40,660 bases of DNA from the NCBI GenBank assembly GCA_955652395.1, contig CATPBJ010000083.1:1-40660 (forward strand), given 5' to 3'. Origin of the DNA: an uncultured Terriglobales bacterium. GTDB taxonomy: Bacteria; Acidobacteriota; Terriglobia; Terriglobales; Acidobacteriaceae. Below the pieces are notes generated by a model that made no database searches, was not told where the DNA came from, and saw nothing but the letters and a program-made list of their open reading frames with translations. Each line of letters begins with the position of its first letter. Position 1 is the first letter of the stretch. Position numbers and translations under genes: made by a program. Below, piece after piece: positions 33,518 through 40,660 of this stretch.

Positions 33518-34648
33518 TTGGGAAAGGCCATTCTGACCAGCAACGGAAAACGCGACTACTATGAGGTGCTGGGCATAACCCGCACCGCTACCGAGCAGGA
33601 GATCAAGAGCGCCTACCGCAAGCTGGCGCTGCAGTTCCATCCCGACCGCAATCCCAACAATCCCGACGCGGAAGAGAAGTTCAAAGAGTGTAGCGAGGCC
33701 TACGCGGTGCTGACGGATGTTGAAAAGCGTAGTGTCTACGACCGCTTCGGTCACGCCGGGCTGGGCGGAAGCGCTGGGACAGGCTTTGATCCCACCGACC
33801 TGGGCGACATTTTCGGCGACTTCTTCGGCCTGGGAGAAATTTTTGGGGGAGGTACGCGTCGCCGAAGCCGTACCCAGCGCGGAGCGGACCTGCGCGAAGA
33901 TATCAACATGGAATTCGAAGACGCCGTCTTCGGTACCGAAGCCAAAGTCACGGTGCGGCGCCACGAGACCTGCGAGGAGTGTCGAGGTTCGGGTGCGGCC
34001 CCGGGCAAGGCCCCGATCACGTGCCGTTCCTGCAACGGCCGCGGCCAGGTTCGCTACCAGCAGGGTTTTTTCAGCATTGCGCGCGCCTGTCCCACTTGCC
34101 AGGGGACGGGTAACGTGGTCACGGATCCCTGTGCCAAGTGCAAAGGGGAAGGCCGGGTGCTGCGTCAACGGACCGTAGACGCGAAAGTTCCCGCCGGCGT
34201 GGAAGACGGAACCCGCATTCGCTTCACGGGATACGGGGAAGGTGGCCTCCACGGGGGCCCGCCGGGTGATCTGTATGTGGTTCTGCATGTGAAGGAGCAT
34301 CCCTTCTTCGAGCGTGAGGGCAACGATCTGCACTGCGTCATCCCGGTCTCGTTCGCGCAGGCCGCACTGGGCGCCGAAATCAGCCTTCCCACCCTGGAAG
34401 GCGAACATGTTCTGAAAGTACCCGAAGGGACCCAGTCAGGTACGACGTTACGCATCCGCGGTAAAGGTGTACCCATACTCAACGGGCACGGCAAAGGCGA
34501 TCTCTTCGTCGAAGTGCGGGTGCAGACCCCGGGCAAGCTGAACAAGCGCCAACACGAATTGCTGCTGGAACTCGAAGCCATGACCCGGGTAGAAAACCGT
34601 CCCCAACGCCGTACTCTGCTGGGCAAAGTCAAAGACATCTTCGGTTAG
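33518..34648 (+). CDS. dnaJ: Chaperone protein DnaJ (type I)
   Basis: This 376-aa co-chaperone stimulates DnaK ATPase and delivers substrates. Its parts are the J domain (about 10-75) with the essential HPD in LQFHPDRNP, a Gly/Phe-rich linker (GLGGSAGTGFDPTDLGDIFGDFFGLGEIFGGG), and a zinc-finger region with all four C-x2-C-x-G-x-G units (CEECRGSG, CRSCNGRG, CPTCQGTG, CAKCKGEG). Substrate-binding beta domains and the dimer tail follow. It starts at TTG 33518, since no ATG or GTG is available ahead of the J domain; AAAGGA lies close upstream, though the spacing is short. It is the last gene of the heat-shock operon; a MITE-like element begins 26 bases after the stop. Confidence 0.96.
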   Translation: MGKAILTSNGKRDYYEVLGITRTATEQEIKSAYRKLALQFHPDRNPNNPDAEEKFKECSEAYAVLTDVEKRSVYDRFGHAGLGGSAGTGFDPTDLGDIFGDFFGLGEIFGGGTRRRSRTQRGADLREDINMEFEDAVFGTEAKVTVRRHETCEECRGSGAAPGKAPITCRSCNGRGQVRYQQGFFSIARACPTCQGTGNVVTDPCAKCKGEGRVLRQRTVDAKVPAGVEDGTRIRFTGYGEGGLHGGPPGDLYVVLHVKEHPFFEREGNDLHCVIPVSFAQAALGAEISLPTLEGEHVLKVPEGTQSGTTLRIRGKGVPILNGHGKGDLFVEVRVQTPGKLNKRQHELLLELEAMTRVENRPQRRTLLGKVKDIFG

Positions 34649-34673
34649 GGTGCTGCCCAGACTCTCGAGTTCT

Positions 34674-34880
34674 GTCATCCTGCGCGGAGGAGTTGCTTCG
34701 CTAGGCGAAGCAGCGACGCAGCCGAAGGACCCCTATAACCAGTTCGAAGCCGCTGTGTTTGGGCTCTTTTGAGTCTTAAAATGGCTTCCGGCGAGAATGA
34801 AAGCATTCGTTTAGCGAGCAGGGATTCTTCGACTTCGCACGCCCACTCGCACCCTAGCGGGCGCACTTCGCTCAGATGAC
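34674..34880. mobile_element. Diverged MITE-like element
   Basis: Left end GTCATCCTGCGCG and right end CGCTCAGATGAC are imperfect inverted copies. The interior shares CGAAGGACCYCTA and GCCGNTGTGTT with the element at 38636-38809, in the same order. Length about 207 bp, no coding capacity; it fills most of the dnaJ-rsmE gap. Confidence 0.65.
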
Positions 34881-34901
34881 AAAGACGCAGCCAATATTCA
34901 C

Positions 34902-35615
34902 ATGACCCGGCGCCGCTGGATCGCCGACGAAGTCTCGGGCAATCGCGCTGCTTTGGTGGGCGCCCATGCCCAGCACCTTGCGCAGGTGCTTCGCGGCCGG
35001 GTCGGGCAGGAATTTGACATCGCGACTGGTGACAGCATTCGCCGCGGCCGTATCACCAGTATCGCCGCCGACCGGGTCGAGTTTGAGCTCGGCGAATTCA
35101 TTCCCGCCGCTCCTGCCCTGAGCCTGGCCATTGTCCTTTCCATCTTCAAGTTCGATCGCATGGAGTGGGCCATAGAGAAGTGTGTGGAGCTGGGTGTCAG
35201 GCGAATCGTTCCCGTGGTCGCTCAACGCACCGAGGCTCATCTCGCTAAGGCTGCCCAGAAGCGCGTAGAGCGATGGCAACGCATTGCCCTCCAGGCTTCG
35301 GAGCAGTCGCGGCGAGCGTCAACCCCGGAAATCTCGCAGCCGCAAACCCTGCATGCGGCTGTGACCGCGGCCGGCGGCACGCGCATCGTGCTGGCTGAAT
35401 CCGAAGAACAAGTGATGTTGAAAGATGCCCTGCAGACGGATCCCGCAAAAGCTGAAATAACTCTGGCGTTCGGTCCTGAGGGTGGTTGGACCGAATCCGA
35501 ACTGAAATTATTCCAGGGGGCGGGCTGGATTGCAGCGTCTTTGGGAAGCACCATACTGCGGGCTGAAACCGCGGTGATTGCGGCGACGGCGATCACGCTC
35601 GCCGAGCTGCAATAG
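34902..35615 (+). CDS. rsmE: 16S rRNA (uracil1498-N3)-methyltransferase RsmE
   Basis: RsmE methylates U1498 of 16S rRNA in the assembled 30S subunit. The 237-aa protein has the N-terminal PUA-like domain (about 1-72) and a C-terminal SPOUT (deep trefoil knot) domain. Signatures are FKFDRMEWAIEKCVELGVRRIVPV, RWQRIALQASEQSRR, and the knot/SAM-binding LAFGPEGGWTESEL and SLGSTILRAETAVIAA. It begins with MTRRRWIADE at ATG 34902, shortly after the MITE-like element. The helicase-nuclease gene follows 48 bp downstream on the same strand. Confidence 0.95.
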   Translation: MTRRRWIADEVSGNRAALVGAHAQHLAQVLRGRVGQEFDIATGDSIRRGRITSIAADRVEFELGEFIPAAPALSLAIVLSIFKFDRMEWAIEKCVELGVRRIVPVVAQRTEAHLAKAAQKRVERWQRIALQASEQSRRASTPEISQPQTLHAAVTAAGGTRIVLAESEEQVMLKDALQTDPAKAEITLAFGPEGGWTESELKLFQGAGWIAASLGSTILRAETAVIAATAITLAELQ

Positions 35616-35663
35616 GTTTCTCCTCAGAAATATCCTCGCCCATCTCTGCTATTCTCCTGCTCA

Positions 35664-38633
35664 GTGGCAGTCGCAAAACCCATCTTACGTCCCCGAGCTT
35701 TTGAGCCGGACGAGCGTCAGCGCGAAGCGATCGAACACGTCCACGGGCCGGTGCTGGTCATAGCCGGCGCGGGTACGGGGAAGACGACCGTCCTGACCAG
35801 GCGTATCGCCTATCTGGTCCGCGAAGGACCCGCGCGGCCCAACGAAATCCTCGCCGTCACCTACACCAAGAATGCGGCGCAGGAAATGCGGCAGCGCGTG
35901 CAGGATGAGTTACGCGGTACCAACCTGTCCGGTCTCCGCATCGCGACTTTTCACGAGTATTGCAACGAGCTCCTGAGCCAACGCGGTAAACCGTTCGGCG
36001 TGCTGGACGACCAGGACCTCTGGATTTATCTCCGCCGTCGTATCCGTGAGCTGAATCTCAACTACTTTGTCCGCGCTGCCCGGCTCAGCAAGTTTTTCGA
36101 CGACTTGCTCGCCTTCTTCCGGCACTGCCACGACGAACTGGTCAGCCCAGAAAAGTACGAAGAGTACGTTCAGAAGCTCGAACGCGGCGAGTTGCCCATC
36201 CCACGCGTGAGCAAATCGAAAGATACCGTGGATTTGTCGGACCAGGAAGTGGTCGGGCGTTGCCGGGAAATCGCGGGAGTATTCACCACCGTGGAACACA
36301 TGTTGCGCGAAGACAACCTGGGCACCTTCGGCCACATGATTACCCATGCACACCAGTTGTTGCAGCAGGACAGCGAGTTGGCAAGCCGGTCAGGCGCCCG
36401 CTTCATCCTGGTAGACGAGTTTCAGGATGTCAATTTCGCCCAGGTGAAGGTCCTGCAAAAGCTTGCAGGAAAGGAGCGCAACGTCTTCGCGGTCGGCGAT
36501 CCCGACCAGGCCATCTATCGCTTCCGCGGAGCTTCAAGCGCCGCCTTCGTTCTCTTTCAACGGCACTTTCCCGGTGCCAGATTGGTTAAGCTGGAGAAAA
36601 ACCGCCGCTCCACCTCCCCAATCCTGAATTGCGCGTTCGCGCTCATCTCCAGGAACCCAAACGTCTTCGACGCGGGACGCGGCTCGACCGCCTACCAGCG
36701 GTCGGTTCTGGTCTCAGCCCGCGAGGAAGCGGCGGAGCGAGCGGGCCAAGGACTGCCACGTGTACCCGTGGAAGCGGTCGTGCTCGATGCGAAGGACACC
36801 GAGTCGGGAGAGTTGATTGCGAAGCTGTGCGAATCGCGCCGTAAGGCGCGTTGCAAATGGAGCGACTGCGCTGTCCTTTACCGCACTCACGTGAATCGCG
36901 ATCAGCTGGCCGCTGAACTGGCACGCCAGGGCATTCCGTTCACCATTGAGAACATGGACATGATGGATACGCCCGAGGCACGCGATCTCTTTGCCTGTCT
37001 GGGTGCGGTGGTCTCGGACGCGGATGGCGCCAGCCTGTTCCGAATCGCGGCCCTGCCACAGTTTGCCATCGATCCGCAAAAATTGCGGTCCGGCATCAAG
37101 GCGCTTCCCCGGGATGCCGGCAACTCTGCCATCGCGTTGGTGCTTTCGCAGATCGAGGGCGGACCGTCCGTTCTCGAGTGCGTTCGACAGACCCGAGTGG
37201 ACATCGCCAGCGCCAATGCCAAGGGCCGCGCCGCCGTTGACATCCTGGTGCGCAACTTCTCGCTCAATCGCACTTCGCAAGTGCTAAAAGCGGTTCTCGA
37301 GTTTGCGAGCGGATGGGAGCAAAAGCCCATCACGAAAACCGGGGAGATTGGGGAACTCCTCGATTATCTGGAATATTTCCGCGAGGCGGGCGGCGTAATC
37401 CCCCTCTCTTCGAACCACGAAGATGCGGTCCGCCTCATGACCGCACACGCCGCCAAGGGTCTTGAGTTTGCCCACGTCTTCATCATCCGGGCCAACTCAA
37501 ATTCTTTTCCGTCGTCTTATAAAGAACCGCTCATCGAGTTTCCCCGGGAACTCCACGATCCGGGCTCGATTGCCCAGGGGGATGACAAGGAGTTGTGCCA
37601 GCAGGAAGAGCGTCGCCTGTTCTATGTTGCCATGACCCGGTCGCGGGATTCGCTCACGATCTACGCCAAAAAGGGAATCGGCAAAGACCCCAGCCCTCCA
37701 GGTTTCATGCGTGATCTGCTCAAGGACTCAAGCCTTCGCCGCTGGCTGGTGCAAGCCCATGCTCGTGGGTTCCAGACCGACATGTTTGCCGAGGCGGCAG
37801 CTCCGGCAACCATGACGCGTACCAACGAGTGGCTCTCCCTGCCACCGGCTTCCAATCTGCACTCACGGCTGAGCGCCAGCGCGGTGCAGACTTACGAAAC
37901 CTGTCCTCTCCAGTTCAAGCTGGAACGGGAGTGGAAAATTCCGGACGAAGTCCCTGCCGCCATGCAGTATGGCGCGGTCATGCATCGCGTGCTGCGCACC
38001 TACTACGACTCGGTACGCGTGGAGCGCCCGCTGGCGGACGACGCCCTGCTTCAGCTCTTCCGCGACGATCTCGCCCAGGCTGGCATGCAGGACCACTATC
38101 AGCACCAACTCTACGAGACTCAGGGAGTGCAGCAGTTGCAGGATTTCCTGGCCGCGTTCCGCCGCGCTCCCACACCCAAGGTGCTGCACACCGAAGAATT
38201 CTTCGATGTGAAGGTAGGCGATGTCACCGTGGTCGGGCGCATCGACCGGATCGACGAGGTTGCCGACGGCCGGGTAATCATCACCGACTATAAAACTGGC
38301 AAGGCCCAGTCGCAGGAAGATTCGGACGAAAGTCTGCAGCTTTCCATTTACGCCCTGGCGGCGCGCGAGAAGTGGGGATACCAAGCCGACCGTCTTATCC
38401 TCTATAACCTGGAGGGAAACAGCGAGGTCGTCACCCGACGCAGCGATCTGGAGTTGGAAGCGGCGAAGACGCGGGTAAGGGAAGTATCAGAAAACGTCGC
38501 AGCCGGGAAGTTCAGGCCCAAGCCCGGCTTCTATTGCAGATTCTGCGCCTACCGCAACCTGTGTCCCGCCACCGAGAAGCAACCGCCGGAACACTTGCGG
38601 CAAAACAAAGCCGCCACCGCACGACAGCGATAG
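35664..38633 (+). CDS. UvrD-like helicase fused to an Fe-S PD-(D/E)XK nuclease
   Basis: This 989-aa protein, starting at GTG 35664, joins two machines. The N-terminal SF1A helicase has Walker A GAGTGKTT (35-42), motif Ia (TYTKNAAQEMRQRV), motif II with D251-E252 in LVDEFQDVN, motif III GDPDQAIYRFRGA, and motif VI LFYVAMTRSRDSL. The C-terminal part (about 740-970) is a RecB/AddB-type nuclease: Cys747 in YETCPLQF, catalytic GRIDRID and ITDYKTGK (D875, K877), then C958-x2-C961-x5-C967, so four Cys that can hold a 4Fe-4S cluster as in AddB and Cas4. One polypeptide thus has helicase and nuclease, as in AdnA/AdnB or AddA-type end-resection enzymes. It probably processes DNA double-strand ends; an accessory subunit is not adjacent. 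Confidence 0.88.
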   Translation: MAVAKPILRPRAFEPDERQREAIEHVHGPVLVIAGAGTGKTTVLTRRIAYLVREGPARPNEILAVTYTKNAAQEMRQRVQDELRGTNLSGLRIATFHEYCNELLSQRGKPFGVLDDQDLWIYLRRRIRELNLNYFVRAARLSKFFDDLLAFFRHCHDELVSPEKYEEYVQKLERGELPIPRVSKSKDTVDLSDQEVVGRCREIAGVFTTVEHMLREDNLGTFGHMITHAHQLLQQDSELASRSGARFILVDEFQDVNFAQVKVLQKLAGKERNVFAVGDPDQAIYRFRGASSAAFVLFQRHFPGARLVKLEKNRRSTSPILNCAFALISRNPNVFDAGRGSTAYQRSVLVSAREEAAERAGQGLPRVPVEAVVLDAKDTESGELIAKLCESRRKARCKWSDCAVLYRTHVNRDQLAAELARQGIPFTIENMDMMDTPEARDLFACLGAVVSDADGASLFRIAALPQFAIDPQKLRSGIKALPRDAGNSAIALVLSQIEGGPSVLECVRQTRVDIASANAKGRAAVDILVRNFSLNRTSQVLKAVLEFASGWEQKPITKTGEIGELLDYLEYFREAGGVIPLSSNHEDAVRLMTAHAAKGLEFAHVFIIRANSNSFPSSYKEPLIEFPRELHDPGSIAQGDDKELCQQEERRLFYVAMTRSRDSLTIYAKKGIGKDPSPPGFMRDLLKDSSLRRWLVQAHARGFQTDMFAEAAAPATMTRTNEWLSLPPASNLHSRLSASAVQTYETCPLQFKLEREWKIPDEVPAAMQYGAVMHRVLRTYYDSVRVERPLADDALLQLFRDDLAQAGMQDHYQHQLYETQGVQQLQDFLAAFRRAPTPKVLHTEEFFDVKVGDVTVVGRIDRIDEVADGRVIITDYKTGKAQSQEDSDESLQLSIYALAAREKWGYQADRLILYNLEGNSEVVTRRSDLELEAAKTRVREVSENVAAGKFRPKPGFYCRFCAYRNLCPATEKQPPEHLRQNKAATARQR

Positions 38634-38635
38634 TT

Positions 38636-38809
38636 GTCATCCTGAGCGCACTGGCTGCTTGGCTTCGCGAAGCGGTCGAAGGACCTCTACACTGCTGCAA
38701 GGCCGGTGTGTTGTTCCAAACCGGAAGAGCCCAAGTATGGTTCCGTCGGTAAGGGTCGCTCGACTTCTGTCCATTCGCGAGCGAATGAACAAACTCCGCT
38801 CAGGATGAC
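38636..38809. mobile_element. MITE-like element with perfect 13-bp terminal inverted repeats
   Basis: GTCATCCTGAGCG (38636-38648) and CGCTCAGGATGAC (38797-38809) are perfect inverted repeats bounding 174 bp that encode nothing. Internal hairpins (for example TTCGCGAA, and TTCGCGAGCGAA near 38774) and the shared CGAAGGACCTCTA core link it to 34674-34880. It starts two bases after the helicase stop. No transposase is present, and a target-site duplication is not evident. Confidence 0.78.
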
Positions 38810-38849
38810 GAGCGTGGGAAGGTTTCTTCGAGAGGAAAATATTGCGCCA

Positions 38850-38879
38850 GAAAAACTTAGGGGACGCTTCCGCGTCCCC
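38850..38879 (-). terminator. Intrinsic terminator of the Lys-rich mini-gene
   Basis: On the minus strand GGGGACGC-GGAA-GCGTCCCC (38879 down to 38860) is a perfect 8-bp stem with a 4-base loop, followed by TAAGTTTTT. It lies 26 bases after the stop codon of the tiny ORF. Confidence 0.88.
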
Positions 38880-38904
38880 AGTTTGCTGCTTGCTGATACT
38901 TCTC

Positions 38905-38946
38905 TTAGTGCTTCTTTTTCTTCTTTGCCTTTTTCTTGGTTGCCAT
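38905..38946 (-). CDS. Thirteen-residue lysine-rich peptide gene
   Basis: This minus-strand ORF encodes MATKKKAKKKKKH, eight Lys in 13 residues. It has every sign of a real, separately expressed gene: GGGAG nine bases before the ATG, a near-perfect sigma-70 promoter about 90 bases upstream, and an intrinsic terminator 26 bases after the stop. The predicted transcript is about 155 nt. Such a strongly basic peptide could bind RNA, DNA or anionic membranes, or the ORF could act only as a regulated leader on a small RNA; neither is shown. I do not recognise a named family. A chance ORF this short is common, but the matching promoter, ribosome site and terminator around it are not. It is too short for ordinary gene prediction. 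Confidence 0.75.
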   Translation of the reverse strand: MATKKKAKKKKKH

Positions 38947-38953
38947 GGTTCTA

Positions 38954-38960
38954 TTCTCCC
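38954..38960 (-). promoter_or_regulatory. Ribosome-binding site of the Lys-rich mini-gene
   Basis: The minus strand reads GGGAGAA, and the GGGAG core is nine bases from the ATG at 38946. It decides that the 13-codon ORF is likely translated. Confidence 0.75.
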
Positions 38961-38975
38961 TTCCATTTTCATGGA

Positions 38976-39002
38976 GTTGCTATAGCAACGGTCGTCCGTT
39001 GC
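38976..39002 (-). other. Two mutually exclusive hairpins in the mini-gene leader
   Basis: GCAACGG (38985-38991) pairs with CCGTTGC (38996-39002), and its GCAAC also pairs with GTTGC (38976-38980). Only one of the two stems can form at a time, since both use 38985-38989. They lie between the predicted start of transcription and the ribosome-binding site. Confidence 0.6.
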
Positions 39003-39013
39003 AACTTATTGAA

Positions 39014-39042
39014 TGTATAGAGTCATTAAAAAGTGATGTCAA
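39014..39042 (-). promoter_or_regulatory. Near-consensus sigma-70 promoter of the Lys-rich mini-gene
   Basis: On the minus strand TTGACA (39042-39037) and TATACA (39019-39014) are separated by 17 bases, inside an AT-rich stretch of an otherwise GC-rich region. Predicted start of transcription is near 39007. Confidence 0.9.
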
Positions 39043-39311
39043 GAAAAAAATGATGCTCGCTAGCGCAGACGACCGGTACACCAAAGTCACCAGAGAGCTT
39101 TGGAGAAGAAATTTTCGCGAATGCAAGCCCCGTCATCGAACTTCTCTCGCGTAAAAGTTCTCGCAACCTCCTCGATGGTTCGTTGCGACAACCCCGAGGA
39201 AGACGTGCGCGCCGCTCTCAGACATCACCGCCGAGCCGCCGCGAATTTAAAACTTTATGTCGCTACGCGCATCTATAATTGAAGTTGGGAAATCATCGCG
39301 GGAGCATATAA
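39043..39311. other. Intergenic region before the thiolase gene
   Basis: This stretch separates the minus-strand mini-gene promoter from thiolase. A TATAAT at 39274-39279, 32 bases before the thiolase ATG, may be its -10 element, but no good -35 is present. A 60-codon frame at 39100-39282 is open but unconvincing. Confidence 0.45.
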
Positions 39312-40505
39312 ATGGCTGCTTACAACGAGGTCGTCATCATTTCCGGATGTCGCACGCCGGTGGGAAAATTCCAGGGAAGCCTTTCGGATCTAAGCGCCAC
39401 GCAGCTGGGCGCCATCGTGGTGCGTGAGGCAGTAAAGCGGGCCAATCTCGACCCGAAACAAGTGGACGAATGCATCATGGGCAACGTGGTTTCCGCCGGC
39501 CTGGGACAAAATCCCGCGCGCCAGGCTGCAATCTTCGGAGGACTGCCTCCGGAAGTGGGTGCCATGACCGTCAACAAGGTTTGTGGCTCCGGACTCAAAG
39601 CGGTTGCACTCGCCGCGCAAGCGATCCAGACGGAAAACAGTTCGATCGTCATCGCCGGCGGTATGGAATCGATGACCAACGCTCCCTATCTTCTGCCCCA
39701 GGCGCGCAAGGGATACCGTTTGGGCAACGCCCAGATCGTCGATTCCATGGTGAACGATGGCCTGTGGGACATTTACAACAACTACCACATGGGCATCACC
39801 GGCGAGAACGTGGCAGAAAAATACGGCATCACGCGTGAGGAGCAGGACCAGTTCGCGCTGAACTCTCACCGCAAGGCCCTGGCTGCGATCAAGGAATGCC
39901 GGTTCAAGTCGCAAATCGTTCCGGTTGAACTGGCCCCGAAAAGAAAGGGCGAGGCTCCCGTGATTTTCGACAAAGACGAGTCCCCGCGCGAAGACACCAC
40001 CATCGAAGTGCTGCGTTCGCTCAAGCCCGCATTCAAGAAAGATGGCACGGTGACAGCAGGCAATGCGCCGGGCGTGAACGACGGCGCAGCCGCGCTGGTG
40101 GTGACCAGCGCCAAGCGCGCCAAAGAGCTGGGCGCCCAACCCATAGTGCGCGTCATGGCCCAGGCGACCAGCGGCGTCGATCCCAAGTGGGTCATGATGG
40201 CACCGGTCGACGCCGTCCGAAAGATTTGGCAAAAGACCGGCTGGAAAAATGACGATGTGGACTTGTACGAACTCAACGAAGCTTTCTCGGTGCAGGCACT
40301 GGGGGTGATGGGGGAACTCGGTCTCGATCCCAACAAGGTCAACGTCAACGGTGGGGCAGTCGCCATCGGACATCCCATCGGAGCCAGCGGAGCCCGCGTC
40401 CTGGTAACTCTCATCTACGAGATGAGTCGCCGCAACGTCCATCGCGGCATTGCTGCGCTTTGTCTGGGCGGCGGGAATGCGGTAGCGATGGCTGTGGAAC
40501 GGTAG
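39312..40505 (+). CDS. Acetyl-CoA C-acetyltransferase (thiolase)
   Basis: This 397-aa enzyme is a biosynthetic-type thiolase that condenses two acetyl-CoA to acetoacetyl-CoA or runs the reverse cleavage. All catalytic residues are visible: nucleophile C91 in [11 protein letters not shown]354 in [12 protein letters not shown] and the acid/base C384 in ALCLGGGNA, as well as NEAF in the ELNEAFSVQ motif. The length is typical. The ATG is preceded by GGGAG seven bases away. It is monocistronic in this window, and the next gene is on the other strand. It could serve polyhydroxybutyrate, ketone-body or amino-acid metabolism; no phaB or other partner is adjacent. Confidence 0.95.
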   Translation: MAAYNEVVIISGCRTPVGKFQGSLSDLSATQLGAIVVREAVKRANLDPKQVDECIMGNVVSAGLGQNPARQAAIFGGLPPEVGAMTVNKVCGSGLKAVALAAQAIQTENSSIVIAGGMESMTNAPYLLPQARKGYRLGNAQIVDSMVNDGLWDIYNNYHMGITGENVAEKYGITREEQDQFALNSHRKALAAIKECRFKSQIVPVELAPKRKGEAPVIFDKDESPREDTTIEVLRSLKPAFKKDGTVTAGNAPGVNDGAAALVVTSAKRAKELGAQPIVRVMAQATSGVDPKWVMMAPVDAVRKIWQKTGWKNDDVDLYELNEAFSVQALGVMGELGLDPNKVNVNGGAVAIGHPIGASGARVLVTLIYEMSRRNVHRGIAALCLGGGNAVAMAVER

Positions 40506-40521
40506 AGAGTCAACGCTAAAC

Positions 40522-40561
40522 TTTGCGACCTTTGCGGACTCTTGGGCGCTCTTTGCGGTTA
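40522..40561. repeat. CTTTGCGG dispersed repeat, second copy
   Basis: CTTTGCGACCTTTGCGGACT followed by GCGCTCTTTGCGGTTA (40546-40561). The last 16 bases are identical to 3809-3824. The reverse complement supplies the TAA stop codon of the partial kinase gene. Confidence 0.7.
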
Positions 40562-40660
40562 TGCTTTTGATTCCGGCTTGACGCTCGCCAAAGCCTCCGG
40601 CACCGGCAGCGTGACTCTGAACACCGCCCCACCCCCCGGACCGGAGCTCGCCTCAATCTC
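40559..40660 (-). CDS. 3' end of a sensor histidine kinase (partial)
   Basis: The minus strand from the window edge reads 33 codons and TAA: EIEASSGPGGGAVFRVTLPV followed by a short tail. This is the last strand of a HATPase_c domain, where kinases read S-x-P/G-x-G-G/T-x-F-x-V-x-L-P. The rest of the gene lies beyond the window, so nothing can be said of its sensor or partner. Confidence 0.8.
   Translation of the reverse strand, partial: EIEASSGPGGGAVFRVTLPVPEALASVKPESKA

Noticed and set aside
33287-34408. Long minus-strand open frame opposite dnaJ
   Set aside because: It is antisense to the fully conserved DnaJ and GrpE coding sequence and has no recognisable domain; long open antisense frames are expected in GC-rich coding DNA.
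39100-39282. 60-codon frame before thiolase
   Set aside because: TTG start, no domain, no clear ribosome site, and it ends inside the presumed thiolase promoter.
39390-40442. 350-codon minus-strand frame opposite thiolase
   Set aside because: Antisense to a thiolase with all catalytic residues.

Overview
The window looks like a chromosomal segment from an acidobacterium (Acidobacteriota, Terriglobia/Koribacter-like). This is inferred from the fairly high GC, the many periplasmic TPR, Pro-rich and Asp-box proteins of acidobacterial flavour, and intergenic gaps filled with short degenerate repeats. No rRNA, tRNA, CRISPR array, phage or complete insertion sequence was recognised.

Layout. 1-1.5 kb: tsaE (tRNA t6A synthesis) overlapping a membrane-anchored hypothetical. 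1.5-5.2 kb (minus): fabI, an MFS exporter and a GT-C type membrane glycosyltransferase. 5.2-11 kb: a hairpin-rich intergenic block, a secreted TPR protein, then a minus-strand block with a sigma-54 response regulator, an NtrB-like sensor kinase and a Pro-rich secreted protein. 11-17.5 kb: an envelope block with an OmpA-like barrel/Ig protein, an Asp-box propeller protein (both ending in clear terminators), a possible 27-aa membrane peptide, a lipoprotein and a di-haem peroxidase-like lipoprotein. 17.8-18.6 kb: a decayed PAS/response-regulator pseudogene. 18.7-22.4 kb: a GT4 glycosyltransferase, a CDGSH iron-sulfur protein and a Tat-exported flavoenzyme. 22.4-26 kb (minus): a ChlI-like AAA+ ATPase with a VWA partner, and a LON-domain protein. 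26-30.4 kb: an intact SDR, a TPR protein, a Cys-rich protein coupled to an acyl-CoA thioesterase, a truncated SDR, an Mrp/ApbC P-loop protein and a second, decayed SDR. 30.4-34.6 kb: a Tat-type sarcosine-oxidase-like flavoenzyme divergent from a heat-shock operon hrcA-grpE-dnaJ, with a CIRCE operator and a near-consensus promoter between them. 34.9-40.5 kb: rsmE, a UvrD-like helicase fused to a Cas4/AddB-type nuclease, a tiny Lys-rich gene with its own promoter and terminator, and an acetyl-CoA acetyltransferase. The right edge holds the 3' end of a histidine kinase.

The items most worth a second look are: the 13-codon Lys-rich transcription unit at 38.85-39.04 kb; a MITE-like element with perfect 13-bp terminal inverted repeats plus a diverged second copy; several unrelated families of intergenic inverted repeats, one of which supplies a stop codon; the AAA+/VWA pair with an unusual Walker B and a possible zinc knuckle; the helicase-nuclease fusion; and three decaying genes (one regulator, two SDRs).
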